64,000 bases of DNA, from the NCBI GenBank assembly GCA_017410165.1, contig JAFQRH010000025.1, forward strand, positions 89,029-153,028, in the 5' to 3' direction. A program made the position numbers and the translations under genes. This DNA comes from Alistipes sp. (GTDB taxonomy: Bacteria > Bacteroidota > Bacteroidia > Bacteroidales > Rikenellaceae). Each line of letters opens with the position of its first letter. Within the stretch, counting starts at the first letter, position 1. The notes under the pieces were generated by a model. It saw nothing but the letters and a program-made list of their open reading frames with translations. It was not told where the DNA came from and did no database searches. Shown in pieces: positions 16,646-26,041 of the stretch.

Positions 16646-18184
16646 ATGAAAAGAGAAGTAAGAGTACGTTTTGCACCGTCGCCTACGGGCCCTCTGCATA
16701 TTGGCGGCGTTCGTACCGCACTGTATAACTATCTGTTTGCTCGCCACCACGGCGGTAAGATGATTTTGCGTATCGAGGATACCGATTCGCAACGTTTTGT
16801 GCCGGGTGCCGAGGATTATATCATCGAGTCGCTGCGTTGGTGCGGTATCGAGATTGACGAGGGTGTGGGTTATGGTGGTCCTCACGCTCCGTATCGCCAG
16901 AGCGAGCGCCGCGAGATATACCTTAAATATGCCAAGCAACTCGTCGAGGCGGGTTGGGCGTACTACGCATTCGATACCTCGGAGGAGTTGGATGCTCTGC
17001 GCAAGCAGTACGAGGAGCGTGGCGAGACCTTCGCCTACAACTATGCCGTGCGCGAAAAGTTGCCGACATCGCTCACTCTGTCGGCCGAAGAGGTTGAGGA
17101 GCGTATCGCACGCGGAGATGTGTGGGTTGTCCGCTTTAAGATGCCGGAGAACGAGGTTGTGAAGATGCACGACCTGATTCGTGGCGATGTTGAGGTAAAC
17201 ACCTCGACGTTGGACGATAAGGTGCTCTATAAGTCGGTCGATGCACTGCCGACATACCACCTTGCAAACATCGTAGATGACCACTTGATGGAGATTTCGC
17301 ACGTTATTCGTGGCGAAGAGTGGTTGCCGTCGTTGCCGTTGCACTACCTGCTCTATCGCGCCTTTGGTTGGGAGCAGACCCAGCCGGAGTTTGCCCACTT
17401 GCCGTTGCTGTTGAAGCCGACCGGTGGCGGTAAACTCTCGAAGCGCGATGGCGATAAGATGGGCTTCCCGGTATTCCCGCTCTATTGGGTATCTCCTACG
17501 GGCGACACGGCTCACGGCTACCGCGAGGATGGCTACTTCCCGGAGGCATTTATCAATATGTTGGCTCTGCTCGGATGGAATCCGGGTACCGAGCAGGAGA
17601 TATTCTCGATGCAGGAACTTATCGACGCCTTCTCGCTCGACCGCGTATCGAAGTCGGGTGCTCGTTTCCAGCCGGATAAGGCAAAGTGGTTCAATGCACA
17701 GTATATGCACAACAAGTCGGCCGAGGAGTTGGCCGTGCTCTATCAGCCGATTTTGCGCGAGCACGGCGTAGAGGTGTCGGACGAGATTGCAGGCCGTGCG
17801 GCATACATTATGCGCGAGCGTGCAACATTTATCGGCGATTTGTGGGATTTGACCTCATATTTCTTCATCGCTCCGACCGAGTATGACGAGAAGCAGATGC
17901 GTAAGTATTGGAAGGGTGAGAATCCGGCACATTTGGCAGAGGTGCGCGAGGTGTTGGCGTCGATTGACGACTTCTCGTTGGAGAATACCGAGCGTATTGT
18001 TCACGCTTGGATCGAGGAGAAGGGTTATGGTATGGGTCAGATAATGAACTCGTTGCGCTTGGCTTTGGTCGGTGCGGGTAAGGGCCCTGGTATGTACGAT
18101 GTCACTTCGTTCTTGGGTAAAGAGGAGACACTGCGCCGTATCGACTATCTGCTCGCTAACGTGAAACCCGTAGATGTCGAGTAG
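16646..18184 (+). CDS. gltX: Glutamyl-tRNA synthetase
   Basis: 512 residues, a class I aminoacyl-tRNA synthetase. The HIGH-type motif is [20 protein letters not shown] (~9-28), the second signature is KLSKRDGDK (~265), and [10 protein letters not shown] (~42) binds glutamate. The C-terminal helical anticodon-binding domain is present (residues ~330-512). Only 3 bases separate it from galM, so the two genes are co-transcribed. The protein could act as a discriminating or non-discriminating GluRS; sequence reading does not decide. Confidence 0.97.
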   Translation: MKREVRVRFAPSPTGPLHIGGVRTALYNYLFARHHGGKMILRIEDTDSQRFVPGAEDYIIESLRWCGIEIDEGVGYGGPHAPYRQSERREIYLKYAKQLVEAGWAYYAFDTSEELDALRKQYEERGETFAYNYAVREKLPTSLTLSAEEVEERIARGDVWVVRFKMPENEVVKMHDLIRGDVEVNTSTLDDKVLYKSVDALPTYHLANIVDDHLMEISHVIRGEEWLPSLPLHYLLYRAFGWEQTQPEFAHLPLLLKPTGGGKLSKRDGDKMGFPVFPLYWVSPTGDTAHGYREDGYFPEAFINMLALLGWNPGTEQEIFSMQELIDAFSLDRVSKSGARFQPDKAKWFNAQYMHNKSAEELAVLYQPILREHGVEVSDEIAGRAAYIMRERATFIGDLWDLTSYFFIAPTEYDEKQMRKYWKGENPAHLAEVREVLASIDDFSLENTERIVHAWIEEKGYGMGQIMNSLRLALVGAGKGPGMYDVTSFLGKEETLRRIDYLLANVKPVDVE

Positions 18185-18187
18185 CGT

Positions 18188-19240
18188 ATGACCGTCGAAC
18201 AACATATCTGGGGTGCAACGCCCGAAGGCGAGGCCATCGTAATCTACACGATGCGCAATGCGTTGGGTAGCGAGGTGCAGTTGAGTAATATCGGTGCCGG
18301 AATCGTTGCGGTGCGCTTTGCCGACCGCGAGGGTAAGGTTGAGGATGTTGTGCTCGGCTATCGCTCGCCGATGAGTTACTTCGGCGATGGCGCGTGTGCG
18401 GGTAAGACCGTAGGTCGTGTGGCAAACCGTATCGCCGGCGGACGTATGACCATTGAGGGCCGGGAGTATTCGCTCGAAGTGAATAACGGTCCGAACCATC
18501 TGCACGGTGGTTCGAAGAACTTCTCGAATCGCTTGTGGGAGTCGTGTGTGGAGTACGACCGCGTGATTTTCAATCTGGTTTCCGAGGCGGACGACTGTGG
18601 TTATCCGCACGAGGTGACCGTTCAGGTGGTCTATGATTTCGACGATGAGAATAACCTCGAAATCACACTGCTTGCCAAGAGCGACGGCACGACACCGGTC
18701 AATCTTACGAATCACACCTATTGGAATCTGTCGGGCGAGTCGAGTGGTAGCGTTCTCGACCACGAGTTGCAACTCAATTGCAGTCGGGCGTTGGAGATGA
18801 ACTCTGTGCAGATTCCGACGGGCAAGCTGATTGATGTTGAGCATACGCCGCAGGATTTTCGACACTTCCGCCGTTTGGGTGACGGTATCGATGCCGAATT
18901 TAACCATATCCGCGACTTTGGCGGCTATGACCACTTCTTTGTTGTGGATGGTTGGAAGCGTAACATCTTGGGCGAGGTCGGCACACTGCGTGACGCGCGT
19001 ACGGGTCGCCGTGTCGAGATTCTCTCGTCGCAACCCGGCTGTATGGTCTATACGGGTAATTGGCTCTCGGGCGGTTGTCCGGAGACAAAGTCGGGTGGCA
19101 GATACATCAATTACGGAGGTGTTGCCATCGAGTGTCAGGGCTATCCGGATGCGGTTAATCAACCCAATTTTCCGTCGGTGCTTCTGCACGAAGGCGAACT
19201 ATACTGCCAGAAAATCGTCTATCGTCTCCGCACGGAGTAA
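18188..19240 (+). CDS. galM: Aldose 1-epimerase (mutarotase)
   Basis: 350 residues. GalM interconverts alpha and beta anomers of galactose and other aldoses. Conserved features: FADREGKVEDVVLGY, GRVANRIAGGRM, NNGPNHLHGG with the first catalytic-site His, VNLTNHTYWNLSG with the catalytic His (~178), the FGGYDHFFVVD region, and the C-terminal GVAIECQGYPDAVNQPNFPS containing the catalytic Glu. No signal peptide, so cytoplasmic. It follows gltX by 3 bases and is probably its operon partner. A terminator lies ~75 bases downstream. Confidence 0.93.
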   Translation: MTVEQHIWGATPEGEAIVIYTMRNALGSEVQLSNIGAGIVAVRFADREGKVEDVVLGYRSPMSYFGDGACAGKTVGRVANRIAGGRMTIEGREYSLEVNNGPNHLHGGSKNFSNRLWESCVEYDRVIFNLVSEADDCGYPHEVTVQVVYDFDDENNLEITLLAKSDGTTPVNLTNHTYWNLSGESSGSVLDHELQLNCSRALEMNSVQIPTGKLIDVEHTPQDFRHFRRLGDGIDAEFNHIRDFGGYDHFFVVDGWKRNILGEVGTLRDARTGRRVEILSSQPGCMVYTGNWLSGGCPETKSGGRYINYGGVAIECQGYPDAVNQPNFPSVLLHEGELYCQKIVYRLRTE

Positions 19241-19314
19241 TGTCGAGAAAAAAACTTATGGCGTAGCGTCTTGTTGCTATAATAAGACTACATATTCGGA
19301 AGATTTAATTTCGT

Positions 19315-19343
19315 GCCCTTGCTTTTGTGGCGAGGGCTTTTTT
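19315..19343 (+). terminator. Intrinsic terminator after galM
   Basis: GCCCTTGC (19315-19322) pairs with GCGAGGGC (19330-19337) and is followed by six Ts. Confidence 0.85.
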
Positions 19344-19436
19344 GTTGTGAGAATTGAAGGCCGACAAATTTGTAATGCGGCTGATAATGAGCCATAAAAC
19401 GATGCCTCCTTGTTTTGGTGTTTTTGCATAGTGAAC

Positions 19437-19467
19437 TTGCTTGTTGTTAATATTTTTATTACTTTTG
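19437..19467 (+). promoter_or_regulatory. Promoter for the three-gene lipoprotein operon
   Basis: TACTTTTG (19460-19467) fits the -7 consensus; TTGC (19437-19440) at 19-nt spacing is a partial -33 match. Leader of ~17 bases before ATG 19491. Confidence 0.65.
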
Positions 19468-19490
19468 TGGCAGATAAATATCCAAAATTT

Positions 19491-22013
19491 ATGAAACATT
19501 TACTCTATTTTATGGCTCTTGCATTGGCTGTCGGCTGTACGGAGAGTTTCGATACGGAACTCGTGCCACCGCAAGACCTCCCCAACGACGCCGGTCGTTA
19601 CTCTATCGCGGTCGATATGGCTCCCGTGAGCCGTGTCGCTATGGAGGATAAGAATGGCGATGGCAACTATCCTCTGCATTGGCAGGCGGGTGACCAGATT
19701 ATCATCAACGGAACTTCGGTTTCCGACCCGTTGAGTCCGCTTTTCGATGGCGAGAAGAGTGCTATATTTACCACCGACCACGCACCTGAATATCCGCTGA
19801 CGATTATATACCCCGGCTCGATGCTGTCGGACGAGGGGAAGATTATGATTCCTTCGGAGCAGACGTTGCTCCAAGAGCGTCTTGCCAATGGTAACGGCGT
19901 CATCATCGGCTATACGGTCGATGCGCAAGACCCGCTCGTTGTGAAGCACGCGTGCGCCTACATCAAGGTTTCGCTTCGTGGCTCGGCATCCCTCAAAAAG
20001 GTTGTGTTGCTTGCTACTGCCGGCGAGCGTCTTTCGGGCCAATTTACTTATAATGGCGAACACCTCGCAATCGCCGGTGTTGCGCCTGCGCAGAAGGGTA
20101 CATCCGACGAGATTCAACGAACGGTCGATGGTGTCAATAACTTCGCGCCTGTCGAGAGTTGCTCGTACGTCGATATTGCGGCCAACAAAATGCTTTCGAC
20201 CGAGCCACTCGACTTTGTATTTGCCATACCTGCCGGTACATACGCCAAGGGCTTTACGATGATTGCGGTTGATTACGCAGGAAATGCTATGCGCAGAACG
20301 CTTTATGGCGACAGTGGCACGACGCTTGCCGCCGGCTCTATTCTGAATATGCCGACGCTCGACTATGTGGCCGAAAAACCACACGGCATCTACTCGGCTT
20401 CCGATTGGATTTCGTTTGCTACCGATACCAACCACTCGGCGTGGAGCGCAGACGGTAAAAATATCAACCTCTATGCCGATATCGATTTGAGCGGCTACGA
20501 GAGTGTGCCGATTGCCAGCATCGACCACGGCTATACGCTCAATGGTAATAATCACACCATATCGGGTATCAACGCAACGTGCGATACCAAGTATGGCGGT
20601 CTGTTGTTCAGTTATATAGATAGAGGTGCAAAAGTTAAAAACCTGACTCTTGGCGCGACTGCCGGCGATGGTGCCGACTGCCGACTGACAGTTACTACCT
20701 CGGTTACGACCAATAGTGCGGTGTTCGCCTCGCCATTCTGTATCGTGACACTTGGCGATATTGAGGGGTGTACGAACAACGCTTCGCTCGATTTGAAGAT
20801 CGGTGGCGAAAATTTCTCGATTATCGCAGGCGGTATTGTGTCGGGTTTCTGCAACAGCTCCATCGCAGTCGGCAACCTCACATCGTGTCACAATGCAGGT
20901 CACATCACGCTCTCGTCCGAGTCGGCCGTAAGTTACAACGCTTGGCGTATCGGCGGTGTCGTGGGTCGTGCGGTCGATATGGATATTACGAATTGTAGCA
21001 ATAGCGGTAAGATTTCGATTGCGTGCAACAAGTCGCTTGCCTATCCGCAGGTGGGTGGTGTCGTTGGCGTAAGTTCAAGTGCAACGACCACATTGAGCGG
21101 TTGCCGCAATACGGGTGACGTCGAGGTTAATTTAACCGCGGCGCACACAAGTTACGCCTATATCGGTGGCGTTGCGGGCGTTTGCGCGCATAATGTAAGC
21201 GATTGCCACAACGAGGGTAAGGTTTCGGCCGTGGCAAGCAAGCATACCTATCTCGGTGGCGTTCTCGGTTACCTCTCGGCGAATAAGTCATTTACAATAT
21301 CGTCGTGTACCAACCGTGGCTACGTTCTCTTCGATTCGGTTTATAGTGGCTACAACTTTGTGGGTGGCGTCTGTGGCTATTCGACAACCGAAGGCGAAAC
21401 AACCGCTGCCAACAAGATGGAGAAATGTATCAATTACGGCACTGTCGAGATGTGCAATAAGGGCAGAGTTCGTATGGGCGGTATCTCGGGCGGTACCTGC
21501 ATAATGACGGGCAACACCAACTACGGAACGGTTAAATATTCGAGTGCAACGGGTCGCAAATCGTCACACATCGGCGGTTTGGCAGGCACATTCGGCCATA
21601 CGTTCACGAGTTGCAATAACTATGGCAATGTCGAGTTTGCTGCGCCGGAAAGTCTTGTCGCTGCGGGTGGTTTTAGCGGCTTGGCTGTTAAGCGTAACTG
21701 CTCATTCTTGGATTGCAAGGCCGACTGCACGGTGATCGGCTTTACGCATAGTATGGTCTCGACCGAGGACGGTGAGTCATACACCTCCTCCATTGGCCTG
21801 CTCTTTGGCGACGCCCTCGCACGTGTTACGACTGTCGGCACAGAGTCGCAACCGACAAAAGTTGCCGGTACGGTAATCCGCGACGGTGTGACAATTACGG
21901 TTGATGGACAAGACGACGTGACGAGCGATAATCTATTGGGTCGAGCAACAACGGGATCTATCAACCTTACGCATACAATCTACGAGGCCACCAAGCCCGC
22001 TAAAATCGAATAA
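19491..22013 (+). CDS. Surface lipoprotein: fimbrillin-like domain followed by GLUG-type repeats
   Basis: 840 residues from ATG 19491. A longer frame from 19410 runs through the promoter and was rejected. MKHLLYFMALALAVGCTES is a lipoprotein signal with Cys near residue 16. Residues ~30-290 look like a fimbrillin/Mfa-like domain (GRYSIAVDMAPVSRVAMED, LHWQAGDQIIING, LDFVFAIPAGTYAKGFTMI). Residues ~300-800 carry about nine repeats of the GGVVG...C.N.G.V type (GLUG-like), for example GGVVGRAVDMDITNCSNSGK. No catalytic motif is seen, so an adhesive or scaffold role at the surface is the best guess. It is the first gene of an operon with two BACON-type lipoproteins and ends 18 bases before the next start. 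Confidence 0.75.
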   Translation: MKHLLYFMALALAVGCTESFDTELVPPQDLPNDAGRYSIAVDMAPVSRVAMEDKNGDGNYPLHWQAGDQIIINGTSVSDPLSPLFDGEKSAIFTTDHAPEYPLTIIYPGSMLSDEGKIMIPSEQTLLQERLANGNGVIIGYTVDAQDPLVVKHACAYIKVSLRGSASLKKVVLLATAGERLSGQFTYNGEHLAIAGVAPAQKGTSDEIQRTVDGVNNFAPVESCSYVDIAANKMLSTEPLDFVFAIPAGTYAKGFTMIAVDYAGNAMRRTLYGDSGTTLAAGSILNMPTLDYVAEKPHGIYSASDWISFATDTNHSAWSADGKNINLYADIDLSGYESVPIASIDHGYTLNGNNHTISGINATCDTKYGGLLFSYIDRGAKVKNLTLGATAGDGADCRLTVTTSVTTNSAVFASPFCIVTLGDIEGCTNNASLDLKIGGENFSIIAGGIVSGFCNSSIAVGNLTSCHNAGHITLSSESAVSYNAWRIGGVVGRAVDMDITNCSNSGKISIACNKSLAYPQVGGVVGVSSSATTTLSGCRNTGDVEVNLTAAHTSYAYIGGVAGVCAHNVSDCHNEGKVSAVASKHTYLGGVLGYLSANKSFTISSCTNRGYVLFDSVYSGYNFVGGVCGYSTTEGETTAANKMEKCINYGTVEMCNKGRVRMGGISGGTCIMTGNTNYGTVKYSSATGRKSSHIGGLAGTFGHTFTSCNNYGNVEFAAPESLVAAGGFSGLAVKRNCSFLDCKADCTVIGFTHSMVSTEDGESYTSSIGLLFGDALARVTTVGTESQPTKVAGTVIRDGVTITVDGQDDVTSDNLLGRATTGSINLTHTIYEATKPAKIE

Positions 22014-22031
22014 CAAAAAAATTGACGAATA

Positions 22032-24065
22032 ATGAACCTTTTGAAAAAGTTTTTTACGCTACTCTCCTTTGCGCTGATATTTGCGGCGTGCGAAAAGGAG
22101 CCGGAGCAGATTATAGTCGATAACGAGATATACATCGAGGCCGAGACCCCATCGCTTATCGAGAGTGACAAAAACGAGTTCCAAGCAAACTCGACATCCC
22201 GCTCGGCAACCATCTACATAACCTCCGAGAAGGGGTGGAAGACGATGGCGAACCACGATGAGTGGCTCACCATCTCGCCAAAATCGAGCGACAAGGGTGG
22301 CCGTACGAAGGTTACACTGATGCTGACCGAAAATACGACCTACTCCGAGCGTGCCACAACGCTGTTGTTCTATACCATCGACAGCGAGGTCGAGGTGCGA
22401 TTTACACAGTTGGGTCGTCCGATTCCCGATCAGTGTTGCGATCTCTCGAAGGAGAGTGTTGAATTTGCTTCGGATAATTTCGAGCCGACCAACATCGTTG
22501 TTACGACCTACAACGAGCCGGTTAGCATCACGGCCGACAATCTCGACCTCTTCTGTACCGATTATCCGGCGGAGATTAAGGCGGATAGCGAATATACGCT
22601 GACGCTCTGCCCGTCGTCGAGCAATATTCACGAAAATCGTGACGTTGAGGTTACCTTCACGGGCAAAGAGAGTGGTAAGACCCGCACGCTTGCCATCTCG
22701 CAGGATAATCTCTATACGCCGACGTGCGGTTTCCCTGCCAAGTGGGAGATTTCGGGATCGCTCTATACCGACACCTCCGAGGCGGGTCTGCGTTGGGTAA
22801 ATCAGGGCTATTCGTATGCCAATGTAGGCAATGGTAGCGGTAACGCTATTATCACGGCCGTTTCGAGCGATACAAAACGCCATCCTAAATATTCGATTTT
22901 GAGCAAAACGATGGCCGTATCCAACCTTACGACCGACGACTATCTGCTCTTCTGCGTTCCGGTGACCTCGGTCAAGGCGGGTTGCGACTTCGACTTTATG
23001 CTGACGCTCGATGCCGCTTCGCCAAAGGCACCGAAGTATTGGATTTTCGAGTATTTCGATGGGGGCGAGTGGCATAGCGTTGAGGAGGATTTGAAGACCG
23101 CAACGGAAGATGGCGCGACGCGCTATTCGTTCTATATCAAGAACTTCTCGTCGTCTAACCATACAACCTTCGTGCAGAGTTTCACGTTGCAGAATGCCAT
23201 CGAAGAGGACTTCGTGAGAATGCGTTGTCGTGTGGTGGGCAAAATCAATGGCGAGGGCGGACAGCTCTATGCTAACGAGAGCGCACAGGTATATCTGCCT
23301 CGTATGACCTTTATGACCTGCTACCTGCACTGCTACGATATGGCGCCGGCTATCAAGGATACCCACAAACTCTTGGCGCTCGGCAATTCGTTCACCTACT
23401 ACTATGGTTCGGTGTGGATGCTCAAAGAGATTGCCCGCCGCGAGGGTCATCAACTTCGCGTGCGTGCAAATTTGAAGGGCTCGCAGAGTTTCGGCCTGCA
23501 ACTTGGCCTCGAACTGACTGACGCTGTGGTTAATGAGGGTGGTTACGACTATGCTCTGTTGCAGGATACGTCGAACGGTGCGGCCGACTTCTACCGCGAT
23601 GGTTGCCCTGAGAGTGCCGATCGACTTAAAAACACGCGTACGCTCACCTCGAACGTCCGTCGCTCGTCGCCCGATGCAACAATCATCTTGGAGCACACGT
23701 GGGCGCATCCATACAAGGATAATCTCTATCGTGGCTATGGCGACTATAACAACTTTGCCGACTATCTGCTCAATGGCGCATTTGCGCTCTACAATATGTC
23801 GCCCGAAGTCGATTGGTTGTCGCCTGTCGGTGTGGCATTCCGCAAGGCCAACGACGAGGGTTACTCGCTACTGCACACCGACTTCTTCCATCAGAATCGC
23901 AACGGTTCGTATCTCAAATCGTGTGTCAATTATCTGATGATTTTCGGCGAGCCGTTTGGCGATAATCCGACCGACTGCGGCGTCGAAGCGGCCACAGCAA
24001 AACGCTTCCGCGAGATTGCGGAGGAGGTTGTTCTCGGTAACGAATCCAAATATAAGAAGCAATGA
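22032..24065 (+). CDS. Lipoprotein with BACON-type domain and C-terminal SGNH-type (DUF4886-like) hydrolase
   Basis: 677 residues. Lipoprotein signal MNLLKKFFTLLSFALIFAAC with Cys at 20. After the acidic stretch EKEPEQIIVDNEIYIEAE comes a BACON-like domain (residues ~50-130, WLTISPKS), a second beta-rich part, then a jelly-roll-like segment (~235-435). The C-terminal domain begins LLALGNSFTYYY (Ser near 453), has YDYALLQDTSNG (~520) and ends with the Asp-His pair of HTDFFHQNRNGSYL (~615), so the SGNH-type catalytic residues look complete. DUF4886-like enzymes are predicted esterases. A glycan substrate at the cell surface is inference. The stop codon overlaps the next start as ATGA. Confidence 0.75.
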   Translation: MNLLKKFFTLLSFALIFAACEKEPEQIIVDNEIYIEAETPSLIESDKNEFQANSTSRSATIYITSEKGWKTMANHDEWLTISPKSSDKGGRTKVTLMLTENTTYSERATTLLFYTIDSEVEVRFTQLGRPIPDQCCDLSKESVEFASDNFEPTNIVVTTYNEPVSITADNLDLFCTDYPAEIKADSEYTLTLCPSSSNIHENRDVEVTFTGKESGKTRTLAISQDNLYTPTCGFPAKWEISGSLYTDTSEAGLRWVNQGYSYANVGNGSGNAIITAVSSDTKRHPKYSILSKTMAVSNLTTDDYLLFCVPVTSVKAGCDFDFMLTLDAASPKAPKYWIFEYFDGGEWHSVEEDLKTATEDGATRYSFYIKNFSSSNHTTFVQSFTLQNAIEEDFVRMRCRVVGKINGEGGQLYANESAQVYLPRMTFMTCYLHCYDMAPAIKDTHKLLALGNSFTYYYGSVWMLKEIARREGHQLRVRANLKGSQSFGLQLGLELTDAVVNEGGYDYALLQDTSNGAADFYRDGCPESADRLKNTRTLTSNVRRSSPDATIILEHTWAHPYKDNLYRGYGDYNNFADYLLNGAFALYNMSPEVDWLSPVGVAFRKANDEGYSLLHTDFFHQNRNGSYLKSCVNYLMIFGEPFGDNPTDCGVEAATAKRFREIAEEVVLGNESKYKKQ

Positions 24066-24781
24066 AAAAGATAGCCATAATATTCACACTGCTACTTGCA
24101 GCGTGCTCCGAGCCGGAGCCGGAAATCATCTACAACGACATCTATATCGACCCCGTTTATGACGATGCGTTGGAGATTGTCGGCATTTCGAAACAGCAAT
24201 TCGATGGCAATGGCGGCAATGCCGAGTTCATCGTAAAGACAAACGTCGAGTACTCGCTCCGTGCCGATCAGGATTGGGTCGTAATTTCGACTACAAGAGC
24301 CAACACTTTGGCTCAAAACAAGGCGGTGCAGTTTGCCGTTAAACCATACGAAATCGGCTATGCAGACCAAACCCGTAAGGCCACCATTACGGCCGAAGCC
24401 AACGATGGCTCGATAAGTCGCTCGTTCACCGTAGAGCAGTTGCCTGTGGAGACCTACGGCATATCGCTGCTCTCGCTCTCGCCCGAGCAGATAACCAGCA
24501 TCGGTGGTAAAATTGTCGTTACACTGAAAGCGACGTTGCCTTATGTTGCCACGCTTGAAGAGAGTGATTGGCTGACAATCGACGCCGATAACGGCGCGGG
24601 CGAGATTACACTCACGGCGAAGAAGAATCTCAACCTCTTCGACCGCTCTTGTAACCTCACGATTACGGCCGAGGGGCTTGCGCCGCTTGTGATTGCAATC
24701 AAACAGACCTGCTTCACGACCGAAAACGATAATACCATCATCGTTCCGCTGCCCGACGATTTGGCTGGCAAAACGGAGTAA
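24062..24781 (+). CDS. Small lipoprotein with two BACON-like domains
   Basis: 239 residues. Lipoprotein signal MKKIAIIFTLLLAACSEPEP with Cys at 15. Two consecutive BACON-like units follow: residues ~40-125 (DQDWVVISTT) and ~130-220 (ESDWLTIDADNGAGEITLT). BACON domains are common in Bacteroidota surface proteins and are thought to bind carbohydrate or mucin, or to act as spacers. Right after the Cys the sequence EIIYNDIYIDP resembles QIIVDNEIYIEAE in the preceding gene's product, suggesting recent common ancestry or a shared sorting region. Overlaps the upstream gene by 4 bases (ATGA), so translation is coupled. Last gene of the operon. Confidence 0.75.
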   Translation: MKKIAIIFTLLLAACSEPEPEIIYNDIYIDPVYDDALEIVGISKQQFDGNGGNAEFIVKTNVEYSLRADQDWVVISTTRANTLAQNKAVQFAVKPYEIGYADQTRKATITAEANDGSISRSFTVEQLPVETYGISLLSLSPEQITSIGGKIVVTLKATLPYVATLEESDWLTIDADNGAGEITLTAKKNLNLFDRSCNLTITAEGLAPLVIAIKQTCFTTENDNTIIVPLPDDLAGKTE

Positions 24782-24815
24782 CCGTCCCGCAAAGCATTTT
24801 TGCTTCATTTACACA

Positions 24816-24849
24816 AATAGAGCCCGAGCAACTGCGCCCGGGCTCTATT
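24816..24849. terminator. Bidirectional terminator between lipoprotein operon and cyd operon
   Basis: AATAGAGCCCG (24816-24826) pairs with CGGGCTCTATT (24839-24849), an 11-bp stem. T runs exist on both sides, so it can serve the convergent operons. Confidence 0.85.
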
Positions 24850-24888
24850 TTGTCTATATTATGTTGTAACTTTTTATAGGCGGGGTTG

Positions 24889-26031
24889 TTAGTATTTTTC
24901 GCCGTGGGTGAGTTCGTCCGTGGTGAGCGACTTCTTGTCCATTTGACGCCAGAAATAGGCGATATATGCAACCACAAACGGGATAATAAGCGACACTACG
25001 GCCATTGTGCGCAGCGTAAATTCGCTCGACGAACTATTGGCGAGCGTGAGCGACGACGCGAGGTCGGCTGTCGATGGGTAGTATGCCGTATTATTATAGC
25101 CCACAACCATAAAGAGAGCCATCACCGCCAACGTAGTGCCGGGGGCTGCAAACCAGATGCCTCGTTTGAAATCTTTGCGCAAAAGCGTTGCTGCGACACC
25201 CGCCACAAGCAGCACTGCCCCCACGAGCAGCAGTGCCAATACGGCCGGCATCTCTAAAAGATTCTTGAAGTACTTGCCCTGCTCGATTGTAACCGCACCC
25301 GTAGCATCGACCGCAAAGCCGCCCATAGTGATAAGGTGGTAGCATACGATGAGCAGCAGCACCAAGAACAGACCAAAGCTTACGCCAAGGCAACGGCGCA
25401 GTTGCGTGGCGAGTTTCGGGTTGTCGATATTGTTTATCAGGTACAGCGCGCCAAGCGAAACGGCGAGCGACAGCACCATAACTCCGAACTCCACATTGAA
25501 CGGGTTTGCAACGGCTTCGAGTCCGTGCCAAGCGTTACCCCAGCGGCTGATGACAGGCGAAGCGATATCGCCCACAGCACTCTTGTTTACCGTAAAGTCC
25601 GAGCCCGTAAAGAATGTGCCGACGGCTGTGCCTATAAGCAGTGGTGCAAGGCAACCGTTGAGTGTTAAGAATGCGCGGAAGGTGTTTTTGCCCAGAATAT
25701 TACCTGCCTTGCTCTGGAATTCGTAAGATACGGCTTGAAATACGAATGTGACAAGAATCAGAATCCATACCCAATATGCTCCGCCAAAGCTCGTGCTGTA
25801 AAAGAGCGGAAACGAGGCGAAAAACGCACCGCCGAATGTTACGAGCGTGGTGAAGGTCAGCTCCCACTTGCGTCCCGTAGAGTTGACAATAAGCTGACGC
25901 TCCGACTCATCTTTGCCGGCAATAAATATCAAAGCGTTGCCACCCTGAACGAATAGCAAGAATACCAGCAGACCGCCTAAAAGCGCGATAATGAACCACC
26001 AATAGTGTTGTAAAAAATCGTAAGTTATCAT
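24889..26031 (-). CDS. cydB: Cytochrome bd quinol oxidase subunit II
   Basis: 380 residues with about eight to nine hydrophobic membrane segments. CydB pairs with CydA to reduce oxygen to water using quinol at low oxygen. Family features include the N-terminal HYWWFIIALLGGLLVFLLFVQ, the GRKWELTFTTLVTFGGAFFA region, FSRNxF-like GKNTFRAFLTLNG and PFVVAYIAYFWRQMD near the C-terminus. It follows cydA by 10 bases on the same strand. Confidence 0.95.
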   Translation of the reverse strand: MITYDFLQHYWWFIIALLGGLLVFLLFVQGGNALIFIAGKDESERQLIVNSTGRKWELTFTTLVTFGGAFFASFPLFYSTSFGGAYWVWILILVTFVFQAVSYEFQSKAGNILGKNTFRAFLTLNGCLAPLLIGTAVGTFFTGSDFTVNKSAVGDIASPVISRWGNAWHGLEAVANPFNVEFGVMVLSLAVSLGALYLINNIDNPKLATQLRRCLGVSFGLFLVLLLIVCYHLITMGGFAVDATGAVTIEQGKYFKNLLEMPAVLALLLVGAVLLVAGVAATLLRKDFKRGIWFAAPGTTLAVMALFMVVGYNNTAYYPSTADLASSLTLANSSSSEFTLRTMAVVSLIIPFVVAYIAYFWRQMDKKSLTTDELTHGEKY

Positions 26032-26041
26032 CTCTGTAAAT

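Noticed and set aside
22059..23708. 549-codon antisense frame over the BACON-SGNH gene
   Set aside because: Basic, motif-free translation opposite a well-supported gene.
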